From the NCBI GenBank assembly GCA_026182355.1, contig JAPFBL010000244.1, positions 567,501-631,500 on the forward strand: DNA of 64,000 nt, given 5' to 3'. Below, one piece after another: positions 46,920 through 58,600 of the stretch (the first letter of the stretch is position 1; every line of letters starts with the position of its first letter). The translations under genes were made by a program, and so were the position numbers. This DNA comes from Hermatobates lingyangjiaoensis (taxonomy: Eukaryota > Arthropoda > Insecta > Hemiptera > Hermatobatidae). The notes under the pieces were generated by a model, which did no database searches, was not told the DNA's origin, and saw nothing but the letters and a program-made list of their open reading frames with translations.

Positions 46920-47560
46920 CTCAGTTCCATTAAATTCAAGAAGGTTTTAGTGGTTCAGGAACAAAAAAAAAAAATCAAAAAGGTTCTAAAGGTTCAGAAA
47001 CGTACAAAAAAAAACTCAGTTTAATTAAATCTTAAGAAGGTTCTGGTAGTTCAGGGGACTAAAAATAAAGAAAACTGAGTTTTATAAAATCTCAAAAAGG
47101 TTCTATTGTAGATTAGAGATTAAAATAAAAAGAAATACAGTATCATTAAATTTCATGAATGTTGGTTGTAGCGATTCCAATTTCAACAAGGCTCAATTCA
47201 CAAGAAACAAAATTCAGTTTCATTAAATCTCATAAAGGTTCTAGAGGTTCAGAGGCAAAAAAGGACAAAACTCAGTTTTCTCTAAATCTCATGAAGTTTC
47301 GAATTGTTCAGAGACTAAAAAGAAAAAAACTCAGTTTCACTAAATCTCATGAAGGTTCTAGAGGTTCATGATTCATAAAGGAGGTTCATGAAGACTCATA
47401 AAGGAGGTTTAGACCTTCATAAAGGAGGTTTATGAAGGTTCAGAGACTAAAAAGAACGAAACTCAGTTTCACTAAATCTCATGTAGTTTCGAATAGTTCA
47501 GAGACTAAAAAGAAAAAAAAAACTAAGTTTCATTAAATTTCAAGAAAGTTATAGTAGTTC
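46920..47560. repeat. imperfect ~60-70-bp tandem repeat
   Basis: Degenerate units built from ACTCAGTTTCATTAAATCTC and GAAGGTTCTAGAGGTTCAG. About ten poorly matched copies. Confidence 0.7.
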
Positions 47561-47689
47561 TATAGCCAATAGAACTAAAATTGGTTATAAATTTTAAAAA
47601 CAGCCAAATTCTATACCAATATACTTTTTTTTTTCTTTTTTAGTCCAAAAATACTAAAAAAGGAACTCGATAATATATGGGAGATGATA

Positions 47690-49655
47690 CCCTCCTGCTA
47701 TCCGTCATTTTCAGCAGTTCTCAATACAGCTCAAGTACACGGCTATCCTGCTATCCACCATTTTCAACAGTTCTCAATACAGCTCAAGTACACGGCTATC
47801 CTGCTATCCACCATTTTCAACAGTTCTCAATACAGCTCAAGTACACGGCTATCCTACTATCCATAATTTTCAGCAGTTCTCAATACAGCTCAAGTACACG
47901 GCTATCCTTCTATCCATAATTTTCAGCAGTTCTAAATACAGCTCAAGTACACGGCTATCCTGCTATCCACCATTTTCAGCAGTTCTCAATACAGCTCAAG
48001 TACACGGCTATCCTGCTATCCATAATTTTCAGCAGTTCTCAATACAGCTCAAGTACACGGCTATCCTGCTATCCACCATTTTCAACAGTTCTCAATACAG
48101 CTCAAGTACACGGCTATCCTGCTATCCATAATTTTCAGCAGTTCTCAATACAGCTCAAGTACACGGCTATCCTTCTATCCATAATTTTCAACAGTTCTCA
48201 ATACAGCTCAAGTACACGGCTATCCTGCTATCCACCATTTTCAACAGTTCTCAATACAGCTCAAGTACACGGCTATCCTGCTATCCACCATTTTCAACAG
48301 TTCTCAATACAGCTCAAGTACACGGCTATCCTGCTATCCACCATTTTCAGCAGTTCTCAATACAGCTCAAGTACACGGCTATCCTGCTATCCACATTTTC
48401 AGCAGTTCTCAATACAGCTCAAGTACACGGCTATCCTGCTATCCACCATTTTCAGCAGTTCTCAATACAGCTCAAGTACACGGCTATCTTGCTATCCAAA
48501 TTTTCAACAGTTCTCAATACAGCTCAAGTACACGGCTATCCTGCTATCCACTAATTTTCAGCAGTTCTCAATACAGCTCAAGTACACGGCTATCCTGCTA
48601 TCCACATTTTCAACAGTTCTCAATACAGCTCAAGTACACGGCTATCCTGCTATCCACAATTTTCAACAGCAGTTAAGCCTCAATACAGCTCAAAGTAACA
48701 CGGCTATCCTGCTATCCACCATTTTCAACAGTTCTCAATACAGCTCAAGTACACGGCTATCCTCTATCCATAATTTTCACAGTTCTCAATACAGCTCAAG
48801 TACACGGCTATCCTCTATCCACATTTTCAGCAGTTCTCAATACAGCTCAAGTACACGGGTATCCTGCTATCCGCCATTTTCAGCAGTTCTCAATACAGCT
48901 CAAGTACACGGCTATCCTGCTATCCCATAATTTCAGCAGTTCTCAATACAGCTCAAGTACACGGCTATCCTGCTATCCACCATTTTCAGCAGTTCTCAAT
49001 ACAGCTCAAGTACACGGCTATCCTGCTATCCACCATTTTCAGCAGTTCTCAATACAGCTCAAGTACACGGCTATCCTGCTATCCACCATTTTCAACAGTT
49101 CTCAATACAGCTCAAGTACACGGCTATCCTGCTATCCACCATTTTCAACAGTTCTCAATACAGCTCAAGTACACGGCTATCCTTCTATCCATAATTTTCA
49201 GCAGTTCTCAATACAGCTCAAGTACACGGCTATCCTGCTATCCACCATTTTCAACAGTTCTCAATACAGCTCAAGTACACGGCTATCCTCTATCCACATT
49301 TTCAGCAGTTCTCAATACAGCTCAAGTACACGGCTATCCTGCTATCCACCATTTTCAACAGTTCTCAATACAGCTCAAGTACACGGCTATCCTGCTATCC
49401 ATAATTTTCAGCAGTTCTCAATACAGCTCAAGTACACGGCTATCCTGCTATCCACCATTTTCAGCAGTTCTCAATACAGCTCAAGTACACGGCTATCCTG
49501 CTATCCACCATTTTCAACAGTTCTCAATACAGCTCAAGTACACGGCTATCCTTGCTATCCACCATTTTCAACAGTTCTCAATACAGCTCAAGTACACGGC
49601 TATCTTGCTATCCACCATTTTCAACAGTTCTCAATACAGCTCAAGTACACGGTTA
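47690..49655. repeat. 53-bp minisatellite array
   Basis: About 37 copies of a 53-bp unit containing CAGTTCTCAATACAGCTCAA and GTACACGGCTATCCTGCTAT. Two main spacer variants, CACCATTTTCAA and CATAATTTTCAG, are interspersed. A few units have lost or gained 1-2 bases (e.g. near 48400 and 48670). The 60- and 80-aa frames here are repeat translations. Confidence 0.95.
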
Positions 49656-50735
49656 CATTTCAATTTATTCTTATCTAACTTATGTTTACATTTGTTGCTC
49701 TCTCTCTCTCTTGATTTCTTTCTTATAAGAACACTTCTGCTTCGGTTCAGAGTTTTTTAGGCTTTGGAACCTATTTAATAGTAAAATTAATACGATTACC
49801 AAACAATTTAGACCTCTCTTACAAAATAAAATTGGTAAACCGGAATCCCACTGTATTTTACAAAAAAAAAAAAAAAAAAAAATGAATTAAAAATCCTGCA
49901 GTATACTACGTACGTTATTCGAATAAAAGAAAACAGTGGGGGGAGGTTGAAGTGCGCTAAAGTTACTTAGGCCAGAATGATGCTGCATAAAACAAAGGCC
50001 TCACCCCTGCTAAGGGGGAGGGAGTCAACAGGCACGTTCGTAACTAACAATATAAAGCCATAATTAAAGCCAATATATATATAGACCGCAGTCCAGCATA
50101 AATACATTGTAACTCTACTATAATAATTTAGTCGTTAACCTACAAAAATGATACAAACGTCGTAAAACGAATCTACAACTTAACAACTGAGGGGGGGGGG
50201 GGCAATCGATATCACAGGTTCAAATACATAAAAAGGTTAGTTTTATTTTATTTTATTTTTTTTTTGTTGAAAAGTAAAGTGTTATTTACAAAAAACTTTT
50301 TTGGCAAAATCATTTCTCTGTTTTTGGGAGGGCTGACTTTAAAGTTTAATTCTGCCTATTTATCAGTCTGTTTTATTGACTTATTCCCTACATTTAGTAC
50401 TGATCGGAAGGAAAACCTTATTCTTTATTTAGATAGATAGAGCGCATTCAACAAATATCTCAACAGAACACAGTCCTTTTCGTATCTACTTCTATTATAC
50501 TAATTATTATATTATCAAAATATTTCATTATATAAATATTATATTTAAACAAGAATAACTTTGACTACATGTTGAGAGGAGCACATACTTGTGCGGTCAA
50601 GGCAAACGAGGTAACTATAGCCCAGTGAACATGTTTACAACACAATTCATGTAGTCCTTAATTATAATAAAATGAAAAATACCATTCACTTTCAATTTCA
50701 CCACCACAGGGTAGTATTCAAAAGCCCTCAATAAA
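49656..50735. other. intergenic DNA with homopolymer runs
   Basis: Contains a poly(A) run of about 21 (49861-49882) and a G run near 50190. Nothing else supported. Confidence 0.6.
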
Positions 50736-50744
50736 TACTAATAA

Positions 50745-51275
50745 AAAAAAAATTCACCTTTAATTTCAATTACTACAGGGTCATTCAAAAGCCCTCCATA
50801 TATGCTAATCAAACATTCAATTTCAATTACTACGGGGTCATTCAAAAGCCCTCCATGTATGTTAATCAAACATTCACTTTCAATTTCAATTACTACGGGG
50901 TCATTCAAAAGCCCTCCATGTATGCTAATCAAACATTCAATTTCAATTACTACGGGGTCATTGAAAAGCCCTCCATATACGTTAATCAAACATTCACTTT
51001 CAATTACTACGGGGTCATTCAAAAGCCCTCCATGTATGCTAATCATACATTCACTTTCAATTTCTATTACTACAGGGACATTCAAAAGCCCTCCATATAT
51101 GCTATTCAAACATTCACTTTCAATTACTACAGAGCCATTCAAAAGCCCTCCATATATGCTAATCAAACATTCACTTTCACGGGGTCATTTAAAAGCTCTC
51201 CATATATACTAATCAAACATTCACTTTCAATTTCAATTACTACAGGGTCATTCAAAAGCCCTCCATATATTGAAT
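50745..51275. repeat. ~57-63-bp minisatellite, about nine copies
   Basis: Units contain TTACTACGGGGTCATTCAAA and AGCCCTCCATATATGCTAAT, with length variation from a variable CACTTTCAATTTCAATT segment. Open frames of 136-142 aa on both strands are repeat translations. Confidence 0.93.
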
Positions 51276-51279
51276 GAAT

Positions 51280-52240
51280 TTATTGTTAATTCAAACTTTT
51301 TTTTTTACGAGAAACAGTTTATAAGAATTATTTTTCATAAACAAATAAAAAAAGAGGGGTAAAAGTGGGCAGTTGTCAGACGTAAGTATAAGTAAGTGAT
51401 TGAAGGGGTATCCGCTTCCATGACATGTCTGTCTGTCTGGCGCCTGTTCGAATTTCGATACGAAAACAAATCAAATTTTTGGTTGGAATTCCGAATTGTA
51501 CGATATCCAAAACGTTCAAAAACCAAGGTTCTACAGTACATATTTAGAAGTCAATAAGTTAGTCGGGCGGTAGATCGTTTGCAGGTTATTTGCCTGTTAC
51601 CCCACTCCAGTTCATCTCTTTTTAAAAGCCTGCTCTTCAGTTACTTCAATTCAAGATCTAAACCTACACTTTCTAACAAATTCTATTTTAAATTAACTAT
51701 TTATAATAGTCACTTGGACCCCTTGATTTGTGATTTTCAGTTTTTAACTTTTTTTTTTTTCATTGACGTTATTTTTAACGGGTTTATAACCTAGTTGACT
51801 TTTCAGTCATGTATGTATCAGTTTTGTTACCCAAGAAGTTTTCACTCTCTTTCATCAAACAAAAAAAATGCGCTTAATCCGATATACCAAATAATATATA
51901 AATATATAAAACCCACTTTAATGTATATCTCATTTTATGAGATTAAAAATTAATATAATTTGGAAGCAAATATAAGACAAATACGAGTTTACTGGAAAAT
52001 ATTTTGATTTTATAGTCGCAACATACCGACTTTCAACCTTTAAAATAAAAGAAAAAAAATTCTCATAAACTATTTCTTATTTAAAAGACTTTTGAAGCAC
52101 CCTGAATTCTGTTAAACAACACTGACTGACAATGACAAGTGTTGAACTGACATTGCATAGTGTTTGATTAAGAGGTTGAAATGCAGAGGAATGTGGGCTT
52201 TTAAAGTAAGAATACTGGAGGTGTTTGAGAGTTCTTGGCC
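51280..52240. other. Vav 3' flank and possible 3' UTR
   Basis: Minus-strand sequence after the Vav stop. A minus-strand AATAAA is present near 51292-51298 but is about 950 bases away; no nearer canonical signal was found. No other feature seen. Confidence 0.4.
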
Positions 52241-52244
52241 ACTA

Positions 52245-52307
52245 CTACAGGTCACCGATCAAGTTATCAGATATCTCTCGAACATAGACCTTGGGGAAGA
52301 AGCCAAC
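52245..52307 (-). CDS. VAV: Vav last exon: SH3 end and stop
   Basis: VGFFPKVYVREISDNLIGDL and TAG. Holds the SH3 G-x-F-P-x-x-Y-V motif. TTTCAG acceptor. Confidence 0.95.
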   Translation of the reverse strand, partial: VGFFPKVYVREISDNLIGDL

Positions 52308-55266
52308 CTGAAAATGAAAAACACCAATAGATAAAAGGCATCACCTTCGACACACACACACACTGCTAAAAAAAGGCCAACAAGATAGTCTACATCAGAG
52401 ATCTAAAACTCTTAATTCCTCGACAGCCGAATCAGGACTTCTACAGCAACTCGAGAGCAACAAAATGAAAATTATAAAAAGTAGGACTCAATAAAAAAAT
52501 ATAATAAGGTATTGTTTACTTGACCACAATTACTAATAAATACTTTTTTCCTCGTCCTTGGAATTTTGGTCAGAGTTAATATATGGAATCACCTTTTCGC
52601 CAACGTTACGTCTTTATTTTAAGACATCCTCAGGGCTATAAACTAATAAAAACAATGGACATTTGTCATATCTACTTTACATTCATCATAAAAAATTCCA
52701 AAAAAACTTACTCAAGGCTAGCTTTTAATACCAAACCATAAAAATTAAAAAAAAAACTTACTCAAGGTTAGCTTCTAATACCAAACCATAAAAATTAAAA
52801 AAAAAACTTACTCAAGGCTAGCTTCTAATACCGAACCATAAAAATTCAAAAAAAAAAACTTGCTTACTCAATACCGCTAGCTTCTAATACCGAACCATAA
52901 AAATTCAAAAAAAAAACTTGCTTACTCAAGGCTAGCTTCCAATACCGAACCATAATAATTCCAAAAAAAACTTACTTACTCAAGGCTAGCATCTAATACC
53001 GAACCATAAAAATTCAAAAAAAAAAAAACTTGCTTACTCAATACCGCTATCTTCTAATACCGAATTATACAAATTAAAAAAAAAAAGTTACTTACTCAAG
53101 GCTAGCTTTTAATACCGAACCATAAAAATTAAAAAAAAAACTTACTTACTCAATGCTAGCTTCTTGAACCGTAACAAGCGGTCTTCGTCAGAGTCAAAAA
53201 AACCCAACTCAGGGTTTTAATATAACCTAGAGTTGGGTTTTTGACTCTGACGAAGACCGCTTGTTACGGTTGAAATATCTCAGTCTTGTTTTCACATTTC
53301 ATATTGTGGTTTGATCATTGATTGTTATTTCATGTGTTTATGTGAAATCTTTTTATTAAGTATATATGTGTATGTTAGTATAGAATAACTAAAAATATAT
53401 CAACAAAGCATAGCAAGCTGACCGTTAGAATATTCAATATTAAAACATAAGACCCAATATCCTGGTCAGTTTGTTATTCAGTTCCAATGATTTAAAAAGT
53501 GTTGTTACAATGTTTAATATATTCAAATTGTTACTTTTGACCACAAACCTTGACGACTGTCAAGTAATATCCAAGAAAACATACCCTGTCATGGACCTTG
53601 CCTTTCCACCAGCCTTTCTGGTCTCCTTCCTTGCTCAGTATAATAACCTGACAACCCTGCTTCAACGGCAGTTGGTTCGCCTCGACAGGGTTGAAGTCAA
53701 ACTTGGCAATGGCGACGATCTTCTGGTACGGCCACTTGAGCCTCACATCCAATCTAAAACACCAATCCGCCAGTCACTTTAGTTAGAATTGACAACACTG
53801 CTGCTTCAATGTGTCTTACTTATCCTAAACAACAGCTACTATATCACAAATCAAACCATATTACTGTTACTCCCACAGAGTTAGCAATATACTAGAATAA
53901 AACACTTCTATTTGATGCCAATTACAAAGCATGAATATTACATCTTTCTACTTTGATTACCCAAGACACCGCATCTAATTAATAAGGTATCAGATTACAT
54001 ACCTTATCGTCGATGATTAACTGCAATGATTTAACAACATTGCTCAATGAATGTTTCTAATCTAAATGCTTACTCATCCTTTCTTGCCTCATTTTCTTCA
54101 AGTCACAAGACGATCATCACAATTTCTCAAATCGTGATAGCTGCATTTAAATGAGTCATTTAATTAAACTCATTACCAATGACTTTGTCAACAAATACAT
54201 TTACTTATAATAAAATTGAGGATAGACCACCCCTGATTGTTAAAGTTTTTACTTCAAGTTATCATTAGGTTGAGATGTTTATGTTTTTGTTTTATGATCT
54301 TTGAAGTTGAAAGTTCATTATTTACATAAAGCCTTTATATAAACTTAGATAGTAAGCCATAGAGAAACACAAGTGGTTGAGAAAACAGACCCTTTGAAGT
54401 TCTCCCCTAGACTGGAATGCTCGTAGAAGTTGATCAGCTCGACGATGGACCTGAAGTACCTCGACTCTGACAGGTAGTACTGGATTGTGCCGTCCATGTC
54501 CTTCTTGTACATTTTCATGTGCTTCACTTTGCTGTCACTCCTGCCAAACCAACCACACTTCACACTTTTCCAATAACCATCAAATAAAATGCAAAAAGCA
54601 AGCATGTTCATTTCAAAATTAAAGAAGTTAATTAACCGAATGACATCTATCATATAACAATGATCGATCTGGCAGCAGTCTTATGTTAAACCTGTGTTTA
54701 TTATTATTATTTTTAAACACATATGAATATGTGATCTTTGTTCTTGAATCAAGAAAGGACCAAGGGTCTCCAAGCGGAGAAGTTGATATTACATGAAAAC
54801 AGTTTATTTCCTGAGGGAGTGTGAGCACTCCAAATATTCGTCATACTGATAGAGGTGACTTCATAGAAGAGATGCTCTAAGTTCATGGCTTCCATCAGAG
54901 CCGGACACAATAAAAGTTCAAGGACCGCCTACTCGACACAATAAAAACAATCAAGTCATTTGGTCATGAAACAGCCAATCATGTATCAGAACTAGACCAC
55001 TTATGTAGATTTCAATATTTATATACAGAGGGGTGCCAAAATATGTATGCATTAGTACAATTGATGGCATTACATTGAAGTGTCCGTTCTCGATTAGAAG
55101 AGTGTGTTAATGCTCACGTCAGGTAATTTGAACACTTCAGGGATTAGATGTTCACATGTTCTACACATGCTTCTTGCTATATAGTTTTTGTACATTCGTT
55201 TGTTTGCATCGTGAGCACAATATATAGTTTATCACTGTATACCTACTTTTGCACTCCCCCCGCCCC

Positions 55267-55305
<39 letters not shown>

Positions 55306-55652
55306 CACATAAACACATGAAACAGCAATCAATGATCAAACCGCAATATGAAATGGGAAAACAAGAAAGTTGGGTTTTTTGGGTTTTTGAATCTGACGAA
55401 GACCGCTTGCTACGGTAGAAAGATCTTAGTTTTGTTTTTCCATTTCATATTGTGGTTTGATCATATATAATATATATATATATATATACACGAGTTGGAC
55501 TATCGTCCCTCCGTCAATTCACTTCTTCTCCTGAGGACGACCGCCATTACGGTCGAAATATTGAAAAGTGAGTCTTTTGTTATGTTTCAGTCTATGTGTC
55601 ACTGTTTATTGTAAGTGTTATCTGTCCTGCCGGACCGTTTTTCGTTTATCAT

Positions 55653-55687
<35 letters not shown>

Positions 55688-58600
55688 TTCAGAGCAAGGG
55701 TTCTCGAGGATTTTGGTCAATAATTGACCAAAATCCTCGAGAACCCTTGCTCTGAATCTGGATAAATCAGTGGTCGAGAAGCTACATCAGTATATATATA
55801 TTATATATATATATATATATATAATCGAAATATCGATGTGAGTTATGTCTGTCTTTCTGTGTGTTTCCTTCGTTTTGAATTTATTTTATATATATATAAC
55901 AATTAAAAGAAACGGTCCAGCGGACTTTTTTAAATAAAATAAATTCAAAACGAAGGAAACACACAGAAAGACACAGACATAACTCACATCGATATTTCGA
56001 CCATCGTCGTCATCAGGAGGTGTGAAGAGCGAAGAGTCCCTCAGAAGGCAGGGTGGTGACTCACCCCATATATATATATATATATATATAATATATATAA
56101 TATATAGAAAATTGTCAATAACACGTGATATAAATATTCAGGTAACTCACCACAAATTAGAGAAGATAGTCGCTCTAAGGCCTTTCGTTTTCACGTCTTC
56201 AGAGAGCAAGTGAATACAAGTTGTAAGCAGGTTATGAATTTTGATTTAAAGAAGGAGTAAGATTGGCATCATTGACAGTATTTTTCCCTATAACTGTTGA
56301 AAAATACAACAGTTATAGGGAAAAATACTGTCAATGATGCCAATCTTACTCCTTCTTTAAATCAAAATTCATAACCTGCTTACAACTTGTATTCACTTGC
56401 TCTCTGACGACGTGAAAACGAAAGGCCTTAGAGCGACTATCTTCTCTAATTTGTGGTGAGTTACGTGAATATATATATACATATATAACTTTAAATTACA
56501 CAAAGCACGACACAGAAAAGAGGATACAAAGAAAACTTACAGAATTCAATATTTCGAACTGTTGTTCGTCATCAGGAGAGTAGACTAGAAGAGAGGACGA
56601 AGTGAGAGAGATCTCCCCACGTCGAAGAACGGAGCGCGAAATTATATATATATATATATAATCTTGTTTTATGAAGCCATGTTCACAATTAAATCAGTGT
56701 GGTAACAAGGGTTGCCATTACTTACAAAGATAGTTTGATTAAATAAGTTGTCATGTTGCTAATCTTAAAAGTGAGTCAAGATACTTATCTATTATTAACT
56801 TTGATAACAGAGAAGGCATTCTTATAACTGCAGATGAACATATTATTTCCAACTTTGACATTTTAACTTAATAAATGAATGGATTTTGAAATGAGTTAAG
56901 GACATCATGTTATACACTGTACTAGATAACTGTATTTAGGGAGCAAGAAAGATGTTGAATATACTGACTTGAGACTAAGGGCGTACTCTGTCTCATTGGG
57001 GTTGGTAGGGCCTTGAGGCCTGATACGCAATAGAAACGTTCCATCAGACTGGGGATTAAGCAACCCTGAGGCCTTTTCCCTACCCATCTGCCCAACAAAC
57101 CTGCGAAACAAACAAAACGTATATCAGCCACTACCACGCACAACCAGCATCGCTTGAAACCAACCAGTCTTATGTTTATGTCATTGTAGGGTAAATCTAA
57201 TGAAATGGTCTCCACATATAAAAATTTTAATGATATAAACAACGCGTTTCGAACACGTAGTGTTCTTCCTCAGGCATTAACTAAAAAATACAATGACACC
57301 AGAGAGTTATCTATAGTACGAACCTAAGGATGAGTGCCTCTGAATAAGACTGACTGGAAATGGAATGGACATGGGTGGGGGTATAGGGTACATCTGTTTC
57401 TTATTAGAAGGCAGGTATATTTTTCTCTTAAAAGTCAGGCTGGGCCTTTACATTTTCTTTTAGACTAAGTGTAGGAAACATATTGAAAAAATAACACACA
57501 GAGCTTTAACGAAATATAAACCAAATATATGTATAAGGAGAAAGTAGAACTTTTTTCTACTTTGGGGGTTTATACCCCCACCCATGTCCATTCCATTTCC
57601 AGTCAGTCTTATTCAGAGGCACTCATCCTTAGGTTCGTACTTTCTGCCTTATTTTATTTTATATTAATTTTTGTACTTATTTACTTTGTACTATAGATAA
57701 CTCTCTGGTGTCATTGTATTTTTTAGTTAATGCCTGAGGAAGAACACTACGTGTTCAAAACGCGTTGTTTATATCATTAAAATTTTTATATGTGGAGACC
57801 ATTTCATTAGATTTACCCTACAATGAGTAAATACCACATAATAACTGATTGCACTACATTAGAATTATGTTTATGTTCGGTAAGCCCCAAATCAGAGAGT
57901 TTATTCATCACCTGTTCCCTTATACGAGTATAGATTACAGGTAATCATTTCAAATTATAATAATATCAACAATTCTAATACAAGATAGCCATTAATTACC
58001 AAAATAATTAAATTTAGAGAAATACAGTACAAAACGTATCATATTTGATATTTAATATTAATATTATATGTTATAATTATAACATAAATAGTTTTATCAT
58101 TACTGTTTTAGGTCTTATAACACATAATTACAGTTTTCCTTCCATGGAATTTATGAATTTTCTAAATTTACCAGTTTCATACTAAGGTAGTGCAATCAGT
58201 TATTATGTGGTGTTAATACTTTGTAGGGTAAAAAAAGTTAATAAATAGTCTCCACATAAAGTAATTTATATCATTAGTTGTGCAATCCGTAATTGTGCGG
58301 TATTTACTCATTCTGAGGTAAAATGGATAAACAAACAAAAGTCTCCACACAAATGAAGTTTTATTCAACGTGTTTCGAACACTTTGTGTTATCATCAGGA
58401 AGATACCAAGGATGTGGTGCTGACGGGTTGGTCCAGTGAAAACAACAAGTAGTTTCACTAATGTGTCTTCCTGATGATGAACACGTTGAATAAAACTTCA
58501 TTTGTGTGGAGACTTTTGTTTGTTTATCCATTTTACCTCAGAATGAGTAATTTATATGTTGTACCAAAGACACTCAGCCTTGGTTAATGTCTGAAGAACA

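Larger units (their letters stand above)
55264..56665. mobile_element. cluster of at least five Penelope-derived hairpins in (TA)n
   Basis: In order: a GACCG-family unit (55310-55455), a unit with CUGAGGA-C-GACCG...CGGUC-GAA-AUAU-U (55490-55650), a small palindrome with AATCCTCGAGAACCCTTGCT arms (55685-55770), a GAA-AUAU-C unit on minus with a disrupted partner (55820-56060), a GAA-AGGCCU-U palindrome (56105-56465), and a minus unit (56480-56640). Long (TA)n tracts separate nearly all of them. In the Vav intron between the two SH2 exons. Confidence 0.7.

Noticed and set aside
36028..49655. Regular repeats that could suggest a CRISPR array
   Set aside because: Units are contiguous with no unique spacers, and the window is clearly eukaryotic.
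47677..51277. ORFs of 60-142 aa in the 53-bp and ~59-bp arrays
   Set aside because: Same reasoning: overlapping frames on both strands in minisatellites, with no start context or domain.
53471..53782. 103-aa plus-strand frame
   Set aside because: Antisense shadow of the Vav SH3 exon.
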